Assembly (NCBI RefSeq): GCF_001570725.1
Contig: NZ_BCNV01000001.1
Coordinates: forward strand, 3,658,001 to 3,722,000
Direction: 5' to 3'
DNA from: Paenibacillus amylolyticus
GTDB lineage: Bacteria; Bacillota; Bacilli; Paenibacillales; Paenibacillaceae
DNA: 64,000 nucleotides
The stretch's first letter is position 1; each line of letters begins with the position of its first letter. The position numbers and the translations under genes were made by a program. Of this stretch, positions 49,998 to 59,313 are shown piece after piece. The notes under the pieces were generated by a model. The model was not told the origin of the DNA, made no database searches, and worked only from the letters and a program-made list of their open reading frames with translations.

Positions 49998-52649
49998 TTG
50001 CAACATTACAGACACAGTGCAGAGGAAACCCTTCAGGATGTGCAAAGTTCCTCCAAGGGACTCACGACCTCCGAAGCTGCGAAGAGACTTGAAACCGAAG
50101 GATATAACGAGTTAAAAGGCAAAGATGCAACGCCTGTCTGGAAACTGTTCCTCGAAAATTTCAAAGATCCGATGGTCATCGTGCTGCTGATTGCAGCCGC
50201 GGTACAGGTTGTACTTGGACATCTGATTGAATCGTTGATCATATTCCTGGTTATATTGCTCAACGCGGTAATCAGTGTTGTGCAGACCAAAAAAGCCGAG
50301 AGCTCGCTCGACGCGCTGAAACAAATGTCTGCTCCCGAAGCCAAGGTCATTCGTGACGGCCAGAAAAAGACCATTCCAGCGAGGGAACTCGTTCCCGGTG
50401 ATATTGTTATGCTGGACGCAGGCGATTATGTCCCGGCTGACGGGCGTATACTGGAATCAGGCAGTCTGAAAATTAACGAAGGTATGCTGACCGGAGAATC
50501 GGAAGCTGCGGAAAAACACGCGGATGCCATCCCGGATGAAGCTCCAATTGGAGATCGGCGCAATATGGCCTTCAGTGGCTCACTGGTTGTATATGGACGT
50601 GGCATGCTCGTCATTACGGGTACGGCACTCAAAACCGAAATCGGCAAAATTGCCGAACTGATTGAAAATGCCGAAGCCAAGAACACGCCACTACAACGCA
50701 AGTTGGAATCATTCAGCAAAAAACTGGGCTTTTTCATCCTTGGCTTATCGATTCTCATCTTTGCCATTGAAGCGGGTCGTGTGTGGTTGACCGAAGGTAC
50801 GGAGAATATCGGACCATCCATCGTGAATGCACTGATGTTTGCCGTAGCTGTTGCAGTAGCTGCCATTCCTGAGGCCTTATCCTCCATTGTGACTATTGTA
50901 TTGTCACTCGGAACGAACAAGATGGCCAAACAGCATGCGATCATTCGCAGACTGCCAGCCGTGGAAGCTCTCGGTTCTGCCAGCATTATCTGTACGGACA
51001 AAACAGGAACGCTAACTCAGAATAAAATGACTGTCGTGGATTATTACATTCCCCATGGCACCAAGGACGAATTCCCGGATGATCCCGATCAGTGGTCGGA
51101 AGAGGAACGCCGTTTGTTACATATTGCAGTGCTCTGCAATGATTCGAATATTAACCAGGAAGGCAAGGAACTGGGTGACCCCACCGAAGTGGCCCTCATT
51201 GCCTTCAGCAACCGGGTGAACAAGGATTACAATGAAATCCGTGACCAGTTCCCGCGTGAAGCTGAGCTTCCTTTTGACTCGGATCGAAAGCTCATGAGTA
51301 CGGTGCATACCTTCGAGGGACAGACGGCTTTGCTGACCAAAGGTGGACCGGATGTGCTGTTCAGCCGTTGTAGCCACGTGTTTATCAACGGTGAGGTTCA
51401 GCCCCTCACACCCGAGATTCGCACACAATTTGAAGAAAAAAATGAGGCCTTCTCCAAACGTGCCTTCCGTGTGCTGGCCTATGCGTACAAAAAATTCGAT
51501 GACAAAAACCAGGTCACCATTGATGACGAGCATGATCTGACACTGGTTGGCCTGACAGCAATGATTGACCCACCGCGTGAAGCGGTATACGGCTCTATTG
51601 AAGAGTCCAAAAAAGCGGGTATTCGCACCATCATGATCACCGGAGATCACAAAACGACGGCTCAGGCCATCGGTGTGGATATCGGCCTTGCCGAACCGGA
51701 TGATCTCGCCATTACCGGAGCCGAACTGGACAAAATGTCCGATGAGGAATTGGATCAACAACTTGAACATATCTCGGTATACGCCAGAGTATCACCTGAG
51801 AACAAGATCCGCATCGTGCGTGCATGGCAGCGCAAAGGCAAAGTTGCAGCCATGACCGGAGATGGCGTTAATGACGCACCAGCGCTGAAACAAGCCGATA
51901 TCGGCGTAGCGATGGGTAGCGGAACAGATGTCGCCAAGGATGCGGCTGCCATGATTCTGACGGATGACAACTTTGTCTCCATCGTGAATGCGGTCAGTGT
52001 TGGGCGGATGGTATTTGATAATATCAAAAAAGCCATCGCATATCTGTTCGCCGGTAACCTCGGCGCCATTATCGCCATTTTGTTTGCCTTGATCGTCGGC
52101 TGGGTTAACCCATTTACGGCCCTTCAGCTGCTATTCATCAATCTGGTGAACGACTCCCTGCCTGCCATTGCCTTAGGTACCGAAAAGCCCGAGCCAGATG
52201 TCATGCGACGCAAACCGCGTGATATTAACGAAGGCATCTTCGCAGGTGGAACCCTGCAGGCTGTGATTACCCGTGGTGTCCTGATTGGTGCGGCTGTTAT
52301 CGTGTCCCAATATATCGGACTAGGCATATCGGAGGAAATCAGTGTGGCTATGGCCTTCACAACCCTTATTCTGGCACGCAGTCTGCAAACATTTGCAGCA
52401 CGTTCCAACACACAGACCATCTTCCAGGTGGGCTTCACGACTAACAAACTCGTGCTCGGTTCCATCCTGGTGTGTCTCTGTCTCTATGCAATCACACTGA
52501 TTCCAGGTGTGCGCGGCGTCTTCGCCATCCCGGATACATTTGGCTGGAATGAGTTCCTGATTGCAGGCGGACTCGCTCTTGCTGCCGTCATTCTGATGGA
52601 TGTCATCAAGTGGATTCGCAATCGAGGGAAACAAGTGACTGCGGCATAA
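49998..52649 (+). CDS. P-type cation-transporting ATPase, calcium-pump (PMCA/SERCA, IIA) type
   Basis: 883 residues, complete P-type layout: cation N-terminal domain (1-70), actuator domain with LTGES, M4 with AAIPEALSSIVTIV, phosphorylated Asp334 in CTDKTGTLT, nucleotide domain (about 350-550), hinge TGDGVNDAPALKQADIGVAMG and six C-terminal membrane segments with INLVNDSLPAIALG. The M4 Glu (PEA) and M6 Asn/Asp of calcium pumps are kept, though PEGLP is PEALS here. It exports Ca2+ in exchange for protons. TTG start with CAAGGAGCTGG upstream; a TTG with this strong RBS probably sets a low expression level. Confidence 0.92.
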   Translation: MQHYRHSAEETLQDVQSSSKGLTTSEAAKRLETEGYNELKGKDATPVWKLFLENFKDPMVIVLLIAAAVQVVLGHLIESLIIFLVILLNAVISVVQTKKAESSLDALKQMSAPEAKVIRDGQKKTIPARELVPGDIVMLDAGDYVPADGRILESGSLKINEGMLTGESEAAEKHADAIPDEAPIGDRRNMAFSGSLVVYGRGMLVITGTALKTEIGKIAELIENAEAKNTPLQRKLESFSKKLGFFILGLSILIFAIEAGRVWLTEGTENIGPSIVNALMFAVAVAVAAIPEALSSIVTIVLSLGTNKMAKQHAIIRRLPAVEALGSASIICTDKTGTLTQNKMTVVDYYIPHGTKDEFPDDPDQWSEEERRLLHIAVLCNDSNINQEGKELGDPTEVALIAFSNRVNKDYNEIRDQFPREAELPFDSDRKLMSTVHTFEGQTALLTKGGPDVLFSRCSHVFINGEVQPLTPEIRTQFEEKNEAFSKRAFRVLAYAYKKFDDKNQVTIDDEHDLTLVGLTAMIDPPREAVYGSIEESKKAGIRTIMITGDHKTTAQAIGVDIGLAEPDDLAITGAELDKMSDEELDQQLEHISVYARVSPENKIRIVRAWQRKGKVAAMTGDGVNDAPALKQADIGVAMGSGTDVAKDAAAMILTDDNFVSIVNAVSVGRMVFDNIKKAIAYLFAGNLGAIIAILFALIVGWVNPFTALQLLFINLVNDSLPAIALGTEKPEPDVMRRKPRDINEGIFAGGTLQAVITRGVLIGAAVIVSQYIGLGISEEISVAMAFTTLILARSLQTFAARSNTQTIFQVGFTTNKLVLGSILVCLCLYAITLIPGVRGVFAIPDTFGWNEFLIAGGLALAAVILMDVIKWIRNRGKQVTAA

Positions 52650-52673
52650 GTTCTGCAGATACACCATGCACAA

Positions 52674-52700
52674 ACAGGCGCCCGTGATCGGAGCGCCTGT
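52674..52700. terminator. Bidirectional terminator after the calcium ATPase
   Basis: ACAGGCGc / gCGCCTGT stem, T-rich TTTCTTTG on plus, TTTGTG on minus; between convergent genes. Confidence 0.78.
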
Positions 52701-52712
52701 TTCTTTGTATAA

Positions 52713-53096
52713 TTATCCCTGTTTGATGCCAAAAGCAATCCATCGTCCATCAACATCCTCGATTACAAACTCCTTGTTATTATAGTCTGTATGATTGAGG
52801 TCACGTACGATTTTCACATCGGCGTTGATCAATTGTTGCTGAAGCTCTTCCTGGTTCTTCGTAATAAAATATGCATCATATCCATAGCCATATAATTCTC
52901 TGTTGGGAATGACCTTCTGTCCATTGCTTTGGGTTAAAATAATCTCGGTAAGATCACGATACAGGCAAATATGAGGTTCCGCGGTATCAAGATATTCGAC
53001 CACCCGAAAGCCCATCTTCTCTTCATAAAACTGTGCGGTTCTCTTCATATCCAGCGTCGGAAATACGCTGTGGGACATTAATAATGCATGAGTCAT
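52713..53096 (-). CDS. VOC-superfamily (glyoxalase/bleomycin-resistance-like) protein
   Basis: 127 residues: single betaalphabetabetabeta repeat starting HSVFPTLDMKRTAQFYEEKMGFRV with C-terminal FVIEDVDGRWIAFGI. Metal-site residues typical of the family can be placed (His10 and Glu near the C-terminus), but the catalytic identity is unknown. The second ATG (53096) is chosen because AAGGGGG lies 8 nt before it; the first ATG overlaps that RBS. Confidence 0.85.
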   Translation of the reverse strand: MTHALLMSHSVFPTLDMKRTAQFYEEKMGFRVVEYLDTAEPHICLYRDLTEIILTQSNGQKVIPNRELYGYGYDAYFITKNQEELQQQLINADVKIVRDLNHTDYNNKEFVIEDVDGRWIAFGIKQG

Positions 53097-53286
53097 CGGT
53101 ATAACCCCCTTCATTTTCAGTATGCTATTATGTGTTGCTGTTTCTAATGCTGTTATGTATGTTCAATGATCATTTTAGTTAAATACAGGAAATTCGTCTA
53201 TTGTTTATTACTAATATCTTTCTATGCTCATCACTTCCGAACGAATCAGTATGACATTATTGCCATATGAAGAAATGGAGTGTAAA

Positions 53287-54705
53287 ATGATATATTGCTT
53301 TTCATCACATTTTCATCAAGGCTCAATCCGAATTCATATTCATACCCAAGACAGGAATGGTACCGTGAAAGATAAAATTGTCATGCCACTCTGGACATGT
53401 TGCCTGTTCATCGTTGTGATGAACACCACCATGTTCAATGTTTCTTTGCCAGTCATTATTCAAGATCTACAGATTACCTCGGACCTGGGGTCATGGGTCA
53501 TCTCAAGTTATTCGATTGGTTACGCCTTGTCGACGGTGATCTACAGCCGATTGTCAGACCGTATCCCGGTACGCAAACTGTTAACGGTCGGGCTTCTGAT
53601 CCTGGGGTTATCTTCGTTGCTCGGATTGTTCGCGCATAGCTTCGCGATCCTGTTACTGACACGTATTCTGCAATCTGCGGGTGCAGGGGTCATGGCGGGT
53701 CTGGGCCTCGTCATTGCGAGTCGTTACATCCCAGTGGAACGGCGCGGAGCTGCTATTGCACTCATCTCGTCAGGCAGCGCCATGGCTTTTGGACTTGGCC
53801 CCATTGTCGGCGGACTCATTAGCGAGTACTGGGGCTGGAACGGACTTTTTGCCATAACGGTGCTTGTCCTGCTCGCCCTGCCCGTATTGCTCTATTTCCT
53901 CCCACGGGAAACGGTCAAAACAGATCAGCCGTTCGATGTTATTGGCGCCATATTAACCGTCATTAACGCCACTACACTTCTTGTCGCAATCACCCAGCAA
54001 TCCTGGTTCTGGTTTGCCATCGGCGTTATCTCGCTTATTGCACACCTCTTGTATATTCAAAAAGCGAATCTTCCGTTTGTGAATCCACAAGTGTTCCGAA
54101 CGCCAGGATACACCCGGTTAATCCTGATCGGATTCTGTGTGCTGGTTGTGAATCTGGGCAATCTGTTTTTGATGCCACTTGTGCTCGCTGATCTATATGG
54201 GCGCTCTTCGCTCGCCATTGGTTTGCTGATTGCTCCTGGAGCTATTGTTGCAGCATTTTGCACCCGTTTCGTCGGACGCTGGATCGACCGTTATGGCAAT
54301 ATGCGATTTATGATCATCGGACACATTCTGCTGGCAGCTGTCCTTGCCTTATTCATGCTCGGACTCGATCAGTCTGCCCTGATCATTACCAGTGGTTATC
54401 TCTTTTTCTCACCGGCACTCTCAGCCTCCATGGCATCATTGAATAATGAAGCGTCACGCGTGCTGCCCAAAGCCCAAATCGGTTCCGGTATGGGTATGTT
54501 ACAACTGATTCAATTCTTCGGTGGTTCAGTCTCTGTAGCCTTGTGCGGGCTGCTGCTACACAGCATTCCGGGGGTATCGGTAGAGGAAGCTTATCATGTG
54601 GTGTATGCATGTCTGTTGTTCGTCTGCGTTGTTTCACTCGGATTGACCGTATGGCACAGCAGAGCTTCACGCTCAGGCATTAAACCTGTTACATTGGACA
54701 GTTGA
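53287..54705 (+). CDS. MFS efflux transporter of the 14-TM, Tet(L)-like DHA2 group
   Basis: 472 residues with about 14 membrane segments. Landmarks are NVSLPVIIQDLQ after TM1, SDRIPVRKLL (motif A between TM2 and TM3) and ARYIP-like SRYIPVERRGAAIALISS, with GLGPIVGGLI (motif C of antiporters) in TM5. Most likely a proton-driven exporter of a drug or metabolite; tetracycline is only one possibility. Start is uncertain: ATG 53287 has TGGAGTG at 6 nt and adds a 30-residue tail; GTG 53365 (AGGA at 8 nt) would begin right before TM1. Confidence 0.83.
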   Translation: MIYCFSSHFHQGSIRIHIHTQDRNGTVKDKIVMPLWTCCLFIVVMNTTMFNVSLPVIIQDLQITSDLGSWVISSYSIGYALSTVIYSRLSDRIPVRKLLTVGLLILGLSSLLGLFAHSFAILLLTRILQSAGAGVMAGLGLVIASRYIPVERRGAAIALISSGSAMAFGLGPIVGGLISEYWGWNGLFAITVLVLLALPVLLYFLPRETVKTDQPFDVIGAILTVINATTLLVAITQQSWFWFAIGVISLIAHLLYIQKANLPFVNPQVFRTPGYTRLILIGFCVLVVNLGNLFLMPLVLADLYGRSSLAIGLLIAPGAIVAAFCTRFVGRWIDRYGNMRFMIIGHILLAAVLALFMLGLDQSALIITSGYLFFSPALSASMASLNNEASRVLPKAQIGSGMGMLQLIQFFGGSVSVALCGLLLHSIPGVSVEEAYHVVYACLLFVCVVSLGLTVWHSRASRSGIKPVTLDS

Positions 54706-54720
54706 TCATTAATTTCACAA

Positions 54721-54749
54721 AAAGGCCGCGCCAACAAGCGCGAGCCTTT
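54721..54749. terminator. Bidirectional terminator after the Tet(L)-like pump
   Basis: AAAGGCcGCGC / GCGCgaGCCTTT stem with a 6-nt loop and T-runs on both sides (TTTTGTAG plus; TTTTTGTG minus). Confidence 0.82.
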
Positions 54750-54847
54750 TGTAGTTTGGAACATAATTTCTGTTTTTTTCTCAAAAGTAGATCACTCAAT
54801 GAACTTACCGGTTACTTTCCTTATCTCATCCAAAAGCAACATCCCAA

Positions 54848-55504
54848 CTATTTCCCGTCCAGGGCGGACTTCCAGGCCTCCATGATGCTAATAGGTGCTT
54901 TGCTGCTGATCTCGCCGCCACCTTCTTGCGTCCAAAGTGGTGGATAATACGCAAACACTTGTCCTGTTTGGAGCTGAGACATATCCTCTTGCCAGCCTTT
55001 CCAGCGAAAGGTCTGGTAGAACTGCTCCAGATCGCCATTCGCCAGCCAGTTGATGAAACCTGAGTATGTCAGTTCTGTTGATTCCCATTCGAGTGTATCC
55101 GGTGCAAAATAATAGACCTGTCCCGTGCGTCCATACTTGCCTGTATCCAGTCCGAAGAAACCGCCTGCCGCATCATATGCGACGACCATCATGCCTTCCA
55201 GTACGTCTACCCAAGGTTGCTCACTCACACCATTCCAACTTGTGAGACTCCCAGATGTACTGTCACCACCCGCACCCAGCAGCGTGATCCAGCCCTGGTC
55301 CACTACAATGCCTTCTGTCTCATAAGCAACAGCCCCCAGATAGGATTTGGTGCTTATTTGCAGACGATAGAGCGTATCTCCTCCAGCCTCCTGCTTTGCT
55401 GGAACATACTCATATGTATTTTCACCGCTATCCAAGAGTTCCTTGAGTTCTTCCCAAGCGTGGTTCTCCCGATCTACTAATTCAGCTATCGTTAATGTAT
55501 TCAT
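54848..55504 (-). CDS. DUF2625 family protein
   Basis: 218 residues, cytosolic. TIAELVDRENHAWEELKELL at the N-terminus, then YRLQISTKSYLGAVAYETEG, VVDQGWITLLGAGG, GFFGLDTGKYG and YYFAPDTLEWE, the pattern of the DUF2625/YfbM-like set. Members are of unknown function, though the SMI1/KNR4-type residue pattern (G-x-F-x-L ... V-Y-Y-F) suggests an immunity or protein-binding role. Convergent with the transporter. RBS GAGGAGA just before the ATG. Confidence 0.7.
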   Translation of the reverse strand: MNTLTIAELVDRENHAWEELKELLDSGENTYEYVPAKQEAGGDTLYRLQISTKSYLGAVAYETEGIVVDQGWITLLGAGGDSTSGSLTSWNGVSEQPWVDVLEGMMVVAYDAAGGFFGLDTGKYGRTGQVYYFAPDTLEWESTELTYSGFINWLANGDLEQFYQTFRWKGWQEDMSQLQTGQVFAYYPPLWTQEGGGEISSKAPISIMEAWKSALDGK

Positions 55505-55606
55505 GAGCAGTCTCCTCGCTGATTTTATAAGAGCATATCATGGGTTATTAACCCGTTCAAATCTGCTATAATCTAGCTTCAAAGCTAAATACAAGGGGGA
55601 AACGAT

Positions 55607-57094
55607 TTGACTCGCTTAGTTTTACTTATGATTCCAATTCTGATGCTGTTCGTATCCGGTTGTCAGGATCATAGCCAGTCCATGAAGGCACCAGTTTCTG
55701 TTCAAAAGTCTGATCCTCAGGTCATCCATTACATATCCCCTCAAGGAAACGACTCGAATAAAGGAACCATTCAATCTCCATGGAAAACATTGCAGCACGC
55801 TGCCGACCATGCTTCACCAGGAAGCACGATCTATTTGCGGGAAGGTGTGTATCATCAGAAAGTCAAAATCACCAGGAGCGGTCATTCCTCCGGTAATCCG
55901 ACCCTATTTTCCAGTTATCCTCAGGAGAAGGTTATCCTTGATGGTAAAGATCTGTCCGTTCGGGGGATTGAAGGGTTAATTGAAATTGAAAATGCCAGTT
56001 ATATTACGATTCAGAATCTCGAAATTCGTAACTTCACAACCACACTAGGGGGCCAAGTCCCAAGCGGGATCTATGTCCACGGAGCAGGTGAGCACATTCA
56101 GCTATTAGGCAACACCATACACGCCATCGCTAGTTACGCATCTCCTGAAAGTCCCGATTTGCGGGGCAGGGATGCCCACGGCATTGCCATTTATGGCACA
56201 GAGCACCCTCAAGCATTACGCGATATCATCATCAAGGATAATGAATTGTATGATCTGACACTTGGTTCAAGCGAATCACTTGCAGTCAACGGCAATGTTG
56301 ATACGTTTGCCATACAGAACAATATCATCCATGATACCGACAACATTGGTATTGATCTGATCGGGTACGAAGGTACGTCTGAGGACGACACGTACGATCA
56401 GGCTCGGAACGGCGTTGTACGAGGCAACGAAGTATACGATATTACATCCAATAACAACCCGTCCTACGGTACAGACCTGCCCAATGATACCAACTCGGCG
56501 GGCGGCATCTATGTAGATGGCGGGAAAGATCATATCATTGACCAAAACCGGGTGTATCGGAGCGATATCGGAATTGAGATTGCCTCGGAGCATGCTGGAC
56601 GTTCGACAAGCAACATTACCGTGCGGGATAACCTGATTTATTCCAACCGACTGACTGGCATTGCCATGGGTGGATATGACGAAGAACGGGGAGCTACCGA
56701 GGATAGCAAGATTATGTACAATACGCTGGTCGGGAATGATACGCTGAATGCAGGCAATGGACAGTTATTCATGCAATCACGGACGAAGAACAATACGTTC
56801 ATGCATAACATTCTCGTATCGGGCAGCTCGGAAGTACTGATATACAATGAATATACTAGCAATACCGACAATGTGTTTGACCATAATGTCTATTACTCAC
56901 CAGGAGAGCAGGAAGATGCCCTGTGGGTTTGGAAAAATAAAGCCTACTCCGGCATCGCCGCCTACATTAAGGGATCTGGCAACGATGCACACTCTCTATA
57001 TGTGAACCCGGCATTTACGGATGAGTCCAACGAAGATTTCCGTCTCCAGGCGAATTCTCCGGCGAAGGCGTATGGTTACCTTGCCCCACGGTAA
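55607..57094 (+). CDS. Lipoprotein with right-handed parallel beta-helix (pectate-lyase-like)
   Basis: 495 residues. Signal peptide and lipobox VSGC|QDH at residue 18-21, short linker, and a beta-helix domain (about 40-490) opening with HYISPQGNDSNKGTIQSPW, the usual start of polysaccharide-lyase-9-like helices. About 11 successive coils with NI-x-x-x-N/D turns follow (IEIENASYITIQNLEIRNF onward). Catalytic residues cannot be assigned. Inferred: a surface-exposed polysaccharide-degrading or binding protein. TTG start with AAGGGGGAAACG upstream. Confidence 0.8.
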   Translation: MTRLVLLMIPILMLFVSGCQDHSQSMKAPVSVQKSDPQVIHYISPQGNDSNKGTIQSPWKTLQHAADHASPGSTIYLREGVYHQKVKITRSGHSSGNPTLFSSYPQEKVILDGKDLSVRGIEGLIEIENASYITIQNLEIRNFTTTLGGQVPSGIYVHGAGEHIQLLGNTIHAIASYASPESPDLRGRDAHGIAIYGTEHPQALRDIIIKDNELYDLTLGSSESLAVNGNVDTFAIQNNIIHDTDNIGIDLIGYEGTSEDDTYDQARNGVVRGNEVYDITSNNNPSYGTDLPNDTNSAGGIYVDGGKDHIIDQNRVYRSDIGIEIASEHAGRSTSNITVRDNLIYSNRLTGIAMGGYDEERGATEDSKIMYNTLVGNDTLNAGNGQLFMQSRTKNNTFMHNILVSGSSEVLIYNEYTSNTDNVFDHNVYYSPGEQEDALWVWKNKAYSGIAAYIKGSGNDAHSLYVNPAFTDESNEDFRLQANSPAKAYGYLAPR

Positions 57095-57200
57095 AATAAC
57101 CCTGAGGAACCCATGTTTGATTAGAGGTGTCTCAAGACTCGCTGAAGTGCACTTTCGGAATTTTCAGACACGCCCTGGTTCATTCTGTTTCACACAAATA

Positions 57201-57252
57201 AAAGGAGCCTGTGCTATGTGGGATCATCTCCCTCATCATGCACAGGCTCCTT
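57201..57252. terminator. Bidirectional terminator between beta-helix and GGDEF genes
   Basis: Long stem AAGGAGCCTGTGC / GCACAGGCTCCTT (57202-57214 and 57240-57252) with an inner GGGA-TCCC hairpin; A-rich before, TTCTCGTTTTTTT after. Confidence 0.82.
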
Positions 57253-57278
57253 CTCGTTTTTTTGATCTAATCCAACTC

Positions 57279-58262
57279 TTAACTTCTTACCATCTGGGCT
57301 GCATGTGTTACCCGGTTACGTCCTCCGGTTTTGGAGGCATACAGGGCGTTGTCCGCTTTTTGGAACAAGGAATTTTCCGTATCTTCCTCGACCACAGTGG
57401 CCGCACCGATACTCACGGTAATGTTATATTCGCCCCAATCGGCTGAAGCAACCTGTGAACGATATCGTTCTGCAATACCGATCGCCTGCTCCTCTTCACA
57501 ATCTGCAAGAATGATAACAAATTCCTCTCCGCCGTAACGCGCCACCACATCCGTACTACGAGAGACCGACTGCAGAAGTCCCGCCAGATTGCCGAGCACC
57601 AGATCTCCGATCGGATGTCCGTACGTATCATTAATGCTTTTGAAATGATCAATATCCACAACCAGAAGAGAGAAATAACGTTGTTTCTCCTGGAACAACA
57701 GCAAGCTTTCAACCATTTTTTCCTGGAAAAATCTGCGGTTTTTCAGTCCTGTCAGCAAGTCTGTGGAGGCCAGCGTTTCCAACTGATCATTCACTTTGAT
57801 AAGGGCCTGCTCTTTGATCTTATATTCCTCGTGTAATCGTTCAAGCTCCTTGTTCGCTTCTTGGGTCGCCTGATACAGCTCCTGTAGCTTCGTTTTGGTA
57901 TGCAAAATATCCTTCTCATGTTCGATTCGCTTACGCATGACTACAACAACACAATCGACCACGCTTTCCCCGTTACGGGTCTGTCGAACACCGTTAAGCA
58001 GCACGGGAACAGGCTGCTGATCACGAGTACGAAACGTGAAGTACATCTCGTCCACATGTCCATATAACTGGATGTAGGGATAGAAATACGTATGGAAAAA
58101 CACCTTATTGCTCACCGACATGGTGGACTCAATGTGTTGCCCCACAAGCTCATCGCGCTCATATCCAAGCATCGTAAGCAAAGTTTGATTAATCGATTGT
58201 ACGATGCCCGAATCCGAGATAGAGAAATATCCACAGGGAGCCAGATCTAATTGTATATCCAT
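57279..58262 (-). CDS. PAS-GGDEF diguanylate cyclase, PAS domain of the RsbP type
   Basis: 327 residues. PAS domain (about 5-125: APCGYFSISDSGIVQSINQT, LGYERDELVGQ), a coiled-coil linker (about 118-160) and a GGDEF domain (165-320). The active site reads GGEEF within VARYGGEEFVIIL, and an RxxD inhibitory site (RSTD) lies five residues before it, so product feedback is expected. It makes cyclic di-GMP from GTP. The PAS domain strongly resembles that of B. subtilis RsbP, the partner of RsbQ. It lies 24 nt downstream of the RsbQ homologue, so the pair forms an operon in which the phosphatase output of RsbP is replaced by a diguanylate cyclase. RBS AAAGGCG. Confidence 0.92.
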   Translation of the reverse strand: MDIQLDLAPCGYFSISDSGIVQSINQTLLTMLGYERDELVGQHIESTMSVSNKVFFHTYFYPYIQLYGHVDEMYFTFRTRDQQPVPVLLNGVRQTRNGESVVDCVVVVMRKRIEHEKDILHTKTKLQELYQATQEANKELERLHEEYKIKEQALIKVNDQLETLASTDLLTGLKNRRFFQEKMVESLLLFQEKQRYFSLLVVDIDHFKSINDTYGHPIGDLVLGNLAGLLQSVSRSTDVVARYGGEEFVIILADCEEEQAIGIAERYRSQVASADWGEYNITVSIGAATVVEEDTENSLFQKADNALYASKTGGRNRVTHAAQMVRS

Positions 58263-58286
58263 GGAATAACGCCTTTCTACCGAGTT

Positions 58287-59093
58287 TTATGCGCTCGTCA
58301 AATAATCCTTAATCATACGGATCGTTTCTTCCGGTTGACTTAGATGCGGATAATGTCCCTTGGCCGTCATCTGTTGCAACCTGCTGTTCTTGAGATGAGC
58401 GTGCAAGTAATCCCCTACTTCAACCGGAGCAATGCTGTCTTCGGAACACTGAAGAATCAACGTTGGCACTGTTGCCTGGTCCAGATCAATACGGCAGTCA
58501 GATAAAAACGTCACTTCAGCAAATTGTCTCGCAATATGCGGATCTCTGGAGCAGAAGCTTTTCTCCAACTCTTCCGTCAGATCTTTCCTTTCCGGATAGT
58601 TCATCACAATGGGTGCCAGATAACTCGCCCACCCAATAAAATTCATCTGCATCATCTCAAGCAATTCATCGATATCATTCCGATCAAAACCTCCATAATA
58701 ATTCGGAAGATCATTCACGTAACGTGGGGACGGCCCCAACATGACGATTTGTTTGAAATATTTGGGGTTCTGAATCGATGCCAGCATGCCAATCATGCTG
58801 CTGACGGAATGCCCGACAAATATGGTGTCCTGTAGTTCAAGTACTTCCATAATTTCCAGCACATCTTGGGCGTATCCTTGGAGGTTGCTATATTTGCCAG
58901 CATCATAATAGTTAATTTGAGATTCACCAGATCCAACATAATCAAACAAAATTACACGGTAGTTCTCCGTAAAACTTGGAACAATGTAACGCCACATATC
59001 CTGATCGCATCCAAAACCATGTGCAAATACAATCGTTTGGCTACCTGAGCCAAGCACTTTAACATTATTTCTTACAAGCACATCTATCGTCAT
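58287..59093 (-). CDS. rsbQ: RsbQ-type alpha/beta hydrolase
   Basis: 268 residues, same length class as B. subtilis RsbQ, with the catalytic triad at identical positions: Ser96 in VGHSVSS, Asp219 in CSEDSIAP and His247 in KGHYPHLS. Oxyanion region FAHGFGCDQDMW (about 23-34). In B. subtilis RsbQ feeds a small hydrophobic ligand to the PAS domain of phosphatase RsbP, activating sigma-B under energy stress; plant KAI2/D14 receptors are relatives. Here the gene precedes a PAS-GGDEF gene by 24 nt. Starts after an interval divergent from the MFS-TetR operon. Confidence 0.9.
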   Translation of the reverse strand: MTIDVLVRNNVKVLGSGSQTIVFAHGFGCDQDMWRYIVPSFTENYRVILFDYVGSGESQINYYDAGKYSNLQGYAQDVLEIMEVLELQDTIFVGHSVSSMIGMLASIQNPKYFKQIVMLGPSPRYVNDLPNYYGGFDRNDIDELLEMMQMNFIGWASYLAPIVMNYPERKDLTEELEKSFCSRDPHIARQFAEVTFLSDCRIDLDQATVPTLILQCSEDSIAPVEVGDYLHAHLKNSRLQQMTAKGHYPHLSQPEETIRMIKDYLTSA

Positions 59094-59237
59094 TTCATAT
59101 CACCTCTCTGAGGTAGTACTCACTTGAGTCAATCTATCTGATTATTATATCGGAAAATGTTGGGATATGGATTAAAAATGTTTAATCACTTCTTTCATCC
59201 ACAAAAAAATTCGTTAATCAACGCTCTGAATACGCGC

Positions 59238-59266
59238 TTTACATTCTGACGATCGTCAGGTAAAAT
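59238..59266 (+). promoter_or_regulatory. Promoter with a 14-bp palindromic operator filling the spacer
   Basis: TTTACA (59238-59243), 17-nt spacer, TAAAAT (59261-59266): a good sigma-A promoter for the MFS-TetR operon. The spacer contains the perfect palindrome CTGACGATCGTCAG (59246-59259), ideally placed for repression by the downstream TetR protein, which is in the same operon. Site recognition by that protein is inferred from position only. Confidence 0.72.
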
Positions 59267-59313
59267 CAATTCAACATGTCGCGCGACAGAGATCAATATT
59301 ACGGAGGAAAATC

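Noticed and set aside
57095-57200. GGTGTCTC and CAGACACG words resembling the palindromic repeat at 40.6 kb.
   Set aside because: Only short partial matches without the CTAAGGAAC arm; chance cannot be excluded.
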